NCBI GenBank assembly: GCA_024763185.1
Contig: JANTFY010000119.1
Coordinates: forward strand, 1 to 7,076
Reading direction: 5' to 3'
Origin: Gammaproteobacteria bacterium
Lineage (GTDB): Bacteria > Pseudomonadota > Gammaproteobacteria > GCA-001735895
DNA length: 7,076 bases
Below, piece by piece: positions 1 to 4,964 of this stretch. Positions within the stretch are counted from its first letter, which is position 1, and the number at the start of each line of letters is the position of its first letter. The position numbers and the translations under genes were made by a program. The notes under the pieces are model-generated. The model was given only the letters and a program-made list of their open reading frames with translations. It was not told the DNA's origin and did no database searches.

Positions 1-119
1 CCGTTGGGGCCGAGCAAGGCAAAAAAATCACCTTTTTCCACCTGAAGATCGATGCCCTTGAGTGCTTCAAAGCCATTGCTGTAGGTTTTGCGCAGTTGCT
101 TTATTTCGAGTGCGTACAT
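1..119 (-). CDS. ABC transporter ATP-binding protein, N-terminal fragment (YadG-like)
   Basis: Only the first 39 codons are in the window; the gene continues off the left edge. The translation begins MYALEIKQLRKTYSNG, contains ALKGIDLQVEKGDFF and ends at ALLGPNG, the first half of a Walker A motif (GPNGAGKS/T). This is the standard start of an ABC ATPase. The KTY-x-G-x-EALKGIDL pattern resembles the ATPases of ABC-2 type exporters such as E. coli YadG, which energise a separate membrane permease from the cytoplasmic face. The ATG at 119 fits the usual family start about 40 residues before Walker A, although no good Shine-Dalgarno precedes it. The gene diverges from the double-receiver gene at 235. 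The substrate cannot be told from this fragment, and the YadG assignment is a resemblance only. Confidence 0.9.
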   Translation of the reverse strand, partial: MYALEIKQLRKTYSNGFEALKGIDLQVEKGDFFALLGPN

Positions 120-142
120 CAGTCAAATTTTTAAAAAGGGAG

Positions 143-172
143 ATTATACTCGCCTGTGATTTATCAGGTCCA
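143..172 (-). promoter_or_regulatory. candidate sigma-70 promoter of the ABC ATPase gene
   Basis: On the minus strand a perfect TATAAT (148 down to 143) is preceded, after 18 bp, by TGGACC (172 down to 167), which matches the -35 consensus TTGACA at four of six positions. Transcription would begin near 136, giving a very short leader before the ATG at 119. The -10 is convincing and the -35 is ordinary. The assignment rests on sequence match and position only. Confidence 0.4.
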
Positions 173-186
173 TTTAATCGGGCTTG

Positions 187-197
187 TGCTATATATA
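187..197 (+). promoter_or_regulatory. candidate extended -10 promoter of the double-receiver gene
   Basis: TGCTATATAAC contains an extended -10 TG at 187-188 followed by TATATA (190-195), or alternatively TATAAC (192-197). No good -35 sits at the right distance, which is tolerated by extended -10 promoters. The start of transcription would fall near 203, about 30 nt before the ATG at 235. This is weak evidence in an AT-rich stretch. Confidence 0.3.
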
Positions 198-216
198 ACT
201 GAATAGTCACCCTACA

Positions 217-231
217 CAATAATGATTATTC
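217..231 (+). promoter_or_regulatory. 13-bp palindrome resembling a Fur-box core
   Basis: AATAATGATTATT (218-230) is a perfect odd palindrome centred on G224. It ends only four bases before the ATG at 235. Aligned to the Fur 7-1-7 consensus TGATAATNATTATCA, bases 217-231 match at 10 of the 14 defined positions, including the whole ATAAT-N-ATTAT core. It lies downstream of the candidate -10, where a bound repressor could block transcription of the double-receiver gene and, as RNA, could hinder ribosome access. It is AT-rich and could be chance. Confidence 0.3.
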
Positions 232-234
232 GGT

Positions 235-1032
235 ATGTCGCATTATTTAAACTCACTGTACGTTTTACTGGTAGAGCCTTCCAGTTCGCAAAAAAAAATC
301 ATCCTGCAACAGTTAGAGGAGTTGGGTATCGAGCAGGTTCAAAGTGTTGATAAGGGTCAACAGGCCCTGGAAATTATCGATTCAGAACAACCGGACCTGG
401 TGATCAGCGCGATGTTTCTGGAGGATATGACCGGCACGGAACTGGTGTTGGATATGCGCTCCAATCCACTGACCGTTAATACGCCTTTTATGCTGATTTC
501 AACGGTGACCTCATTTGCAGAACTGGACCCCATCAAGCAGGCTGGAGCCACTGCGATTTTACCCAAACCCTTTGTAGCTTCCGATTTAAAGCGGGCGATA
601 GTAACAACCATGGATTGGGAGCATCCTGATAGTATTGATCTGGATGACCAGGATCTTGCCAACTTCCGGGTGTTACTGGTGGATGATAGCCCGTTGGCCC
701 GGCGCATGATCAAGCGGACCTTGAATAAAATGGGAATAGAGCGTATTCAGGAAGCTGAAAATGGTCGTTCCGCCATTCCAATGATTCAACAACAGGCCTA
801 TGACCTGATCATTACGGATTACAATATGCCAGAAATGGATGGGCATGAACTGCTATTGTATATTCGCCATAAAAGCAATCAGCAATCGGTACCGGTATTG
901 ATGGTAACCACGGAGGGAGACGAGAGCACGCTCGCCGCGATTCAGCACGATGGCGTATCCGCTATTGTGGATAAACCTTTCGAAATGAATACGGTTAAGC
1001 AGTTAATAGAATCCGCTTTGACCCACGTCTGA
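235..1032 (+). CDS. tandem double-receiver (REC-REC) response regulator, first domain degenerate
   Basis: The 265-residue cytoplasmic protein consists of two CheY-like receiver domains (about 8-125 and 144-263) joined by an acidic linker (DSIDLDDQD), with no DNA-binding or enzymatic output domain. The second domain looks fully active: acidic pair D150/D151, phosphoacceptor D195 in ITDYNMPEMDG, T225/T226 in MVTTEGD and K247 in VDKPF. The first keeps E14 and K111 (LPKPF), but the phosphoacceptor position is Ala59 (DLVISAMFLEDMTG), so it should not be phosphorylated there. The likely role is a signalling adaptor: phosphotransfer to the second domain with the first acting in dimerisation or partner binding. 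No kinase gene is adjacent, so the partner is unknown. Shine-Dalgarno signals are poor, and a Fur-like palindrome sits just before the start. The REC-REC assignment is firm; the pathway is not known. Confidence 0.93.
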   Translation: MSHYLNSLYVLLVEPSSSQKKIILQQLEELGIEQVQSVDKGQQALEIIDSEQPDLVISAMFLEDMTGTELVLDMRSNPLTVNTPFMLISTVTSFAELDPIKQAGATAILPKPFVASDLKRAIVTTMDWEHPDSIDLDDQDLANFRVLLVDDSPLARRMIKRTLNKMGIERIQEAENGRSAIPMIQQQAYDLIITDYNMPEMDGHELLLYIRHKSNQQSVPVLMVTTEGDESTLAAIQHDGVSAIVDKPFEMNTVKQLIESALTHV

Positions 1033-1036
1033 TCAG

Positions 1037-1050
1037 CGGCTTAATAGCCG
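1037..1050. terminator. short hairpin between convergent genes
   Basis: CGGCT-TAAT-AGCCG forms a perfect 5-bp GC-rich stem with a 4-nt loop. It begins five bases after the stop of the double-receiver gene and overlaps the stop codon of the convergent gene. It could slow polymerase in both directions, but there is no U-tract on either strand, so it is at best a weak terminator. Confidence 0.25.
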
Positions 1051-1532
1051 GCCTTAAAATGCGGACTCCATGGATTGTTGTGTAGCAGGCGCATCTGATA
1101 ATCTTCTTCAATTTGAGTTTGCTGCCAGGCATCATAATTAAGTCTTGATGGCGCCGTCTGAATCGATTTAGTGTTGGCGGTAAGGGTTTCGTAGTTTGCC
1201 AGTGTTGGCGGTTTTGTAGCAGAACGAACCGGGTTTTCCGTTAATGATTGGGGTTCTTCTGGCAATAAAGTCGGTCGTTCAGTCTCCGTTTGTATAACCA
1301 CCGTGGGTTTGTTAAGTTTCATCACTAGTGGATTGTCTTGCTCGGACGCGCGATCAACTTGTGTCTGGTACACATGATCTATCAGATTTTGCTGTGCCTG
1401 AAGAGGGTCGGTTGCGCTATGCAGCTTAACGTATCCCCGGTCAAATTGTATGAAAATTATCAAAACGATCCCCGCTAGGATAACGAAAATTGATAACATC
1501 AGAAATGAGCTGAAAACTGGATTTTTTAACAT
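1041..1532 (-). CDS. single-pass membrane protein of unknown function
   Basis: I do not recognise this 163-residue protein. It has a short N-terminus, a strongly hydrophobic segment at about 8-29 (from SFLMLSIF to VLIIFIQF), and then a hydrophilic tail of about 130 residues rich in Thr, Pro, Gln and Asn, with low-complexity character in the middle (about 75-130). The charge pattern (K3 before the segment, D31/R32 after it) gives no clear orientation. A bitopic inner-membrane protein with the tail in the periplasm is the simplest model. There are no cysteines and no catalytic motif. Its stop lies 9 bases from the stop of the double-receiver gene, and its start is divergent, across 75 bp, from the thioredoxin-like gene. 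No purine-rich Shine-Dalgarno precedes the ATG at 1532, but starting further in would cut into the membrane segment. The long uninterrupted frame and membrane-anchor layout support a real gene. Confidence 0.7.
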   Translation of the reverse strand: MLKNPVFSSFLMLSIFVILAGIVLIIFIQFDRGYVKLHSATDPLQAQQNLIDHVYQTQVDRASEQDNPLVMKLNKPTVVIQTETERPTLLPEEPQSLTENPVRSATKPPTLANYETLTANTKSIQTAPSRLNYDAWQQTQIEEDYQMRLLHNNPWSPHFKAGY

Positions 1533-1607
1533 GTAATGGTGAGAAGGAACAGGTCCTGAAAGTCTTAAAAATAAGTGTATTTGAAATTACTGATATAGGC
1601 AAGATAA

Positions 1608-2255
1608 ATGAAAATGGTCAATGAAGTCTCATTATTTGTAATGCCTGGCTGCAGTGTATGTCCACACATGGAGCGACTGTTTGCAGATATGCACAAAAAA
1701 GGTGCAATTGAAGGCTTGCAGATACTCGATGTAACCCAGCACCCCGAGCTTGCGGATAAGCATAATATTCGATCCGTCCCTTTTTATCTGATCAATGGCG
1801 TAGCGTTCAGTGGTTTGAAATCGAAACAGGAGATTGACCGCTTGATCCAGCAGGGTGTCCAACAAAACTGGGGGGAGCTGCTCAAACAGGAACTGCGTGA
1901 AGGTCAACTGGAGGCCGCTGAAAAGATTGTTCTGGGTAACCCTCCGGCGAGGGATGCCATGTTACAATTGCTTTCCGAGACGGAAACTGAGCTGGTAGTG
2001 CGTATCGGCTTAACGGCCATCATCGAATCCCTGGCCAGTGGCTCATTACTGGCACCCTATGAAGCAGAATTTATAAAACTCGCCGCACACAAAGATGAAC
2101 GCATTGCGGTGGATGCGCTTTATTACCTGTCGTTATTGGATTCGCCGGCGGCCCTCGAGGTGTTAACGGATATCGCCAAATCTGCCCGACCGGGACTAAC
2201 AGAACACGCCCGGGAATTACTGGAAGAAAGTATTTCCAATCAGGTGTTACATTAG
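1608..2255 (+). CDS. thioredoxin-fold protein with CxxC and a helical, HEAT-like C-terminal half
   Basis: This 215-residue soluble protein starts with a thioredoxin/glutaredoxin-type fold (about 5-85). It shows a beta strand (VSLFVM), the redox motif C15-S-V-C18 in MPGCSVCPHM, the strand GLQILDV, and the cis-proline loop RSVPFYLING (P58), followed by G-x-x-S-K-Q-E-I-D. The C-terminal half (about 90-210) is all helical, with repeated amphipathic helices such as ERIAVDALYYLSLLDSP and LEVLTDIAKSA, resembling HEAT-like repeats. The family would predict a cytoplasmic thiol reductase or redox-sensing role; there is no signal peptide. The second half may bind a partner protein. The start at 1608 was taken as the first in-frame ATG; 1614 is a close alternative and neither has a strong Shine-Dalgarno. 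The antiporter gene follows after 52 bp with no visible terminator, so co-transcription is likely. Confidence 0.85.
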   Translation: MKMVNEVSLFVMPGCSVCPHMERLFADMHKKGAIEGLQILDVTQHPELADKHNIRSVPFYLINGVAFSGLKSKQEIDRLIQQGVQQNWGELLKQELREGQLEAAEKIVLGNPPARDAMLQLLSETETELVVRIGLTAIIESLASGSLLAPYEAEFIKLAAHKDERIAVDALYYLSLLDSPAALEVLTDIAKSARPGLTEHARELLEESISNQVLH

Positions 2256-2307
2256 GGGTCTGGCAACTTGAACGGGCTGCTTAACATTGCGTTGAAACAG
2301 GCTGTCC

Positions 2308-3477
2308 ATGGAAAATGATTCGATTGTTTTTTCTCTGTTTTTAATCTTTTCCGGAGCGGCACTAATTGCCACTCTCGCTCTTAGTATTCGCCAATCGCTG
2401 ATTATTGCCTACATCGCCGTGGGTGTACTGATCGGTCCATCAGGTTTTCAGTTAATCCACGACCCGGTATTGATTCAAAACATTGCCAATGTGGGCATTA
2501 TCTTCCTGTTGTTCCTGCTTGGACTTAACCTGAACCCGGTCGAACTGTTTCGCCTGGCGGGGGAAACCTCGCTGGTCACGGGTGTGAGTTCAATGTTAAT
2601 GCTGGCAGCCGGTTTTCTGTACAGCCAGTCGCTGGGATTTACGACGCTGGAATCATTGGTACTGGGTTCAGCATTGATTTTTTCCAGTACCATCATTGGC
2701 CTGAAATTGATTCCAACCACGGTATTGCATCATCAACATACCGGTGAAATTATTATCAGTATCCTGTTGTTGCAGGATATTATCGCCATCATTTTATTGC
2801 TGGTGCTGGAGGAAGCCGCGCAAAACTCGATGGGCTGGCTGAACCTGGCAAAACCCCTGTTGGCCCTGCCATTGTTGGTAGTGGTTACCCATCTGATAGA
2901 AAAACACCTGTTACAAAAACTGATTCGTGCCTTTGACCGTATCCACGAATACATTTTCCTGTTGGCTATAGGCTGGTGCCTGGGTGTTGCAGAAGCCGCT
3001 GAACTCATGGGTCTGTCGTATGAGATTGGCGCCTTTATCGCCGGCGTCACCATCGCGCGCAGCCCCATAGCGCTGTATATCGCTGAAAGCCTGAAACCGC
3101 TGCGGGATTTTTTTCTGATCATCTTTTTTGTAGCGCTGGGTGCCAATTTTGATTTAACCATTTTGCACCAGATATGGCTGGAGGCACTGGGTCTGTGCCT
3201 GATAGCGGTACTGATCAAGCCGCTGTTGTATCGGGTCATGTTGCGTTATTTCAGGGAGTCATCGGGTCGTTCCACCGAGGTGGCTATCAGGCTGGGACAG
3301 ATGAGTGAATTTTCATTGCTGATAGCCGTGCTGGCTACCGAAATGAATATTATCCGCGAGTCGGTCAGTTTCCTGATTCAATTTGCCACGCTGCTCAGTT
3401 TCATCATTTCATCCACTTACGTGGTTATGAAATACCCCACGCCGATAGCCCTCAACGATAGATTACGGCGAGATTAG
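2308..3477 (+). CDS. KefB/KefC-type (CPA2) cation/proton antiporter, membrane domain only
   Basis: The 389-residue protein is almost entirely hydrophobic, with roughly 11 to 13 membrane segments typical of the Na+/H+ exchanger CPA2 family. Recognisable family signatures are AYIAVGVLIGPSG (35-47), GIIFLLFLLGLNL (63-75), the LLQDIIAI segment with Q156-D157 at the ion-binding site, SYEIGAFIAG (237-246), LKPLRDFFLIIFFVALG (262-278), K304-P305 in a late helix and GQMSEF (330-335). It should exchange K+ or Na+ for H+ across the inner membrane. Full KefB/KefC proteins continue with a cytoplasmic RCK/KTN nucleotide-binding domain; this one stops about 12 residues after its last hydrophobic stretch, so ligand gating through that domain is absent. 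The frame ends at a clean TAG and no RCK-like sequence follows, so it appears naturally short rather than broken. The Shine-Dalgarno before the ATG at 2308 is weak. Confidence 0.92.
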   Translation: MENDSIVFSLFLIFSGAALIATLALSIRQSLIIAYIAVGVLIGPSGFQLIHDPVLIQNIANVGIIFLLFLLGLNLNPVELFRLAGETSLVTGVSSMLMLAAGFLYSQSLGFTTLESLVLGSALIFSSTIIGLKLIPTTVLHHQHTGEIIISILLLQDIIAIILLLVLEEAAQNSMGWLNLAKPLLALPLLVVVTHLIEKHLLQKLIRAFDRIHEYIFLLAIGWCLGVAEAAELMGLSYEIGAFIAGVTIARSPIALYIAESLKPLRDFFLIIFFVALGANFDLTILHQIWLEALGLCLIAVLIKPLLYRVMLRYFRESSGRSTEVAIRLGQMSEFSLLIAVLATEMNIIRESVSFLIQFATLLSFIISSTYVVMKYPTPIALNDRLRRD

Positions 3478-3539
3478 CGGGGGGTAACAAACATAGCCCG
3501 TTGAGTAATAAATTCACATTTTGCCGGCTTATAGCGGTA

Positions 3540-3556
3540 GTTCAGTCTTCGTTCAG
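3540..3556 (+). promoter_or_regulatory. PhoP-box-like direct repeat GTTCAG-N5-GTTCAG
   Basis: Two identical GTTCAG hexamers (3540-3545 and 3551-3556) are separated by exactly 5 bp, a period of 11 bp or one helical turn. OmpR/PhoB-family regulators bind as head-to-tail dimers to such tandem half-sites; the enterobacterial PhoP box is (T/G)GTTTA-N5-(T/G)GTTTA. The second repeat ends 11 bp before the -10, close to the spacing seen at PhoP-activated promoters where the box replaces the -35. A PhoP-like regulator is encoded in the same presumed operon. The binding protein is inferred. Confidence 0.6.
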
Positions 3557-3567
3557 TTAGTGGCTTA

Positions 3568-3573
3568 TATAGT
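3568..3573 (+). promoter_or_regulatory. -10 element of the glycine-zipper/phoP/phoQ operon
   Basis: TATAGT matches the sigma-70 -10 at five of six positions. The hexamer at -35 spacing (about 3545-3550, GTCTTC) is unlike TTGACA, as expected for a promoter that needs an activator bound to the repeat at 3540-3556. Transcription would start near 3580, giving a leader of about 23 nt to the ATG at 3603. Confidence 0.5.
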
Positions 3574-3602
3574 GGAGTCACGAACAACGAATGGAGATCA
3601 CA

Positions 3603-4187
3603 ATGAAAAATTTCCAGCTGACAAATGCAACAGTAAAAATGTTAATGGTTACCTGCCTGGTCACTGTATCAGGCAGTTCCCTGGCACATCAGCATGAACA
3701 ACAATTGGCTCTTTATGATGAGCAGAACTCGCAAATTGCCTATGGCAAGGTCATTAAGGTCAAACCAATCTACCACGAAGTGAAGGTTACCACACCGGTT
3801 AAAGAGTGCTGGCAGGAGCCGGTTACAAGAAGTAAACATGTTCGCCATGGCGCAAATACTGCCGGGAGTACCTTAGCAGGAGGCCTGATCGGGGGCGTTA
3901 TCGGACATCAGTTTGGTAAAGGGCGCGGTAAAAAATTATCCACCGCGGTGGGCACCCTGATTGGTGCTCAAATTGGGCATGACTCGGCGCGGGGTTCGCA
4001 CTCGTCTCAACACAGTTATACTGCTTACGAAAAGCACTGCGAAGTTGAGCATCAGGTCAGCTATGAAGAAGTGATCGACAGTTATCGGGTTACCTATCGC
4101 TATAAAGGTAACAAGTACAAGGTGAATATGCCTTATGATCCCGGTAAACGTATTAAGCTCAAGGTCAGTATTGAGCCGGTTTTTTAA
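3603..4187 (+). CDS. secreted glycine-zipper 2TM protein, YcfJ/SlyB-like
   Basis: The protein has 194 residues. The ATG at 3603 is preferred over an in-frame ATG at 3591 because GGAGA sits 6-9 bp before it and the protein then starts directly with a signal peptide. Residues 1-28 form that signal, with likely cleavage after SSLA. C18 is not in a proper lipobox (MVTC, with too short a hydrophobic run before it), so a lipoprotein is unlikely. After a strand-rich part (AYGKVIKVKPIYHEV) comes a glycine-zipper hairpin at about 83-126, with GGLIGGVIGHQFGKGRGKK and GTLIGAQIGHD. The tail VTYRYKGNKYKVNMPYDPGKRI is typical of YcfJ-type proteins. Mature C69 and C146 flank the zipper and could form a disulfide. 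The expected location is the periplasm or outer membrane. SlyB, of the same superfamily, belongs to the PhoPQ regulon in enterics. It is the first gene of the presumed operon, 30 bp ahead of phoP. Confidence 0.9.
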   Translation: MKNFQLTNATVKMLMVTCLVTVSGSSLAHQHEQQLALYDEQNSQIAYGKVIKVKPIYHEVKVTTPVKECWQEPVTRSKHVRHGANTAGSTLAGGLIGGVIGHQFGKGRGKKLSTAVGTLIGAQIGHDSARGSHSSQHSYTAYEKHCEVEHQVSYEEVIDSYRVTYRYKGNKYKVNMPYDPGKRIKLKVSIEPVF

Positions 4188-4217
4188 ATAAATAAACAAA
4201 ATTGAAGGGTTGCAACT

Positions 4218-4910
4218 ATGAGAGCAATTGTTATTGAAGATGATCCGGCCATTAACGAGCAAATTGTATCGCGCCTCAAACAGGAGGGTTTTGCCGTCGA
4301 TTCAGCCGACAATGGTGTGGATGGTTTATATCTGGTCGAGGAATACCCCAGTGATGTGGCCATTGTTGATCTCGGTCTGCCACAAATGTCGGGGCTGGAC
4401 GTGATTAAAAAAATTCGTGCTGACGGTAGTCAGTTACCGGTTTTGATTCTTACCGCGCGCGGAAAATGGCAGGACAAGGTTGAAGGCCTGGATGCCGGTG
4501 CCGACGATTACCTGGTGAAACCATTCCATCAGGAAGAGATGATGGCGCGTATACGGGTACTGATCCGCAGAGCCGCGGGCTGGTCAGATTCCAGCCTGCA
4601 GTGTGGACCGGTGGTGCTGGATCCTTCCACGCAGAGAGTCACACTGCATGATCAGGAGGTTGAACTGACGGCTTATGAGTACAAGGTCATCGAATACCTG
4701 ATGCTGCATGCCGGCGAAGTGGTTTCCAAATCGGTACTAACTGAACACCTGTATGCTGATGAAGATGACCGCGACAGTAACGTGATCGAAGTATTCATTC
4801 GCCGTTTACGCCAGAAGCTGGATCCGGATGAGCAATTGCAACCGATTGAAACCCTCAGGGGGCGCGGATACCGTTTGACCCTGACACCGGCAAAAGTTGA
4901 GCAAAACTGA
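4218..4910 (+). CDS. phoP: PhoP-like OmpR-family response regulator
   Basis: The 230-residue protein has a receiver domain (1-about 118) and a C-terminal winged-helix DNA-binding domain (about 130-223). The receiver is intact: acidic E7/D8/D9, phosphoacceptor D51 in AIVDLGLPQMSGLD, T79 in ILTARGKWQDKVEG and K101 in DDYLVKPF. The output domain shows LTAYEYKVIEYLM, VVSKSVLTEHLY, the recognition-helix region SNVIEVFIRRLRQKL and the wing GRGYRL. LTAR-x-x-WQDKVE-x-L-x-AGADDY and VVSK-x-x-L-x-x-x-LY closely match PhoP of enterics; QseB/PmrA-type regulators are the nearest alternative. A GAAGGG Shine-Dalgarno lies 8 bp before the ATG. It follows the glycine-zipper gene by 30 bp and precedes its kinase by 51 bp. 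The tandem repeat at 3540-3556 is the obvious candidate for its own binding site, implying autoregulation. Confidence 0.93.
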   Translation: MRAIVIEDDPAINEQIVSRLKQEGFAVDSADNGVDGLYLVEEYPSDVAIVDLGLPQMSGLDVIKKIRADGSQLPVLILTARGKWQDKVEGLDAGADDYLVKPFHQEEMMARIRVLIRRAAGWSDSSLQCGPVVLDPSTQRVTLHDQEVELTAYEYKVIEYLMLHAGEVVSKSVLTEHLYADEDDRDSNVIEVFIRRLRQKLDPDEQLQPIETLRGRGYRLTLTPAKVEQN

Positions 4911-4913
4911 ACG

Positions 4914-4964
4914 CATCGAGGTAAGCTGGATTAATTTTTTTAGGTAGCTGAAAGCCGCTCGATG
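4914..4964 (+). repeat. inverted repeat enclosing the kinase gene start
   Basis: CATCGAG (4914-4920) and CTCGATG (4958-4964) are perfect 7-bp inverted repeats separated by 37 nt. The right arm contains the ATG start codon of the kinase gene. In mRNA this could pair and partly hide the start. With such a long loop and one weak Shine-Dalgarno region between the arms, it may equally be chance. Confidence 0.25.

Noticed and set aside
1277..1293. GTTCAG-N5-GTTTGT, similar to the repeat at 3540
   Set aside because: It lies inside the coding part of the gene at 1041-1532, the second half is imperfect, and no promoter or gene start follows on the plus strand.
3591..3602. Upstream in-frame ATG for the glycine-zipper gene
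   Set aside because: It overlaps the GGAGA Shine-Dalgarno that serves the ATG at 3603 and would add four residues before an otherwise normal signal peptide.
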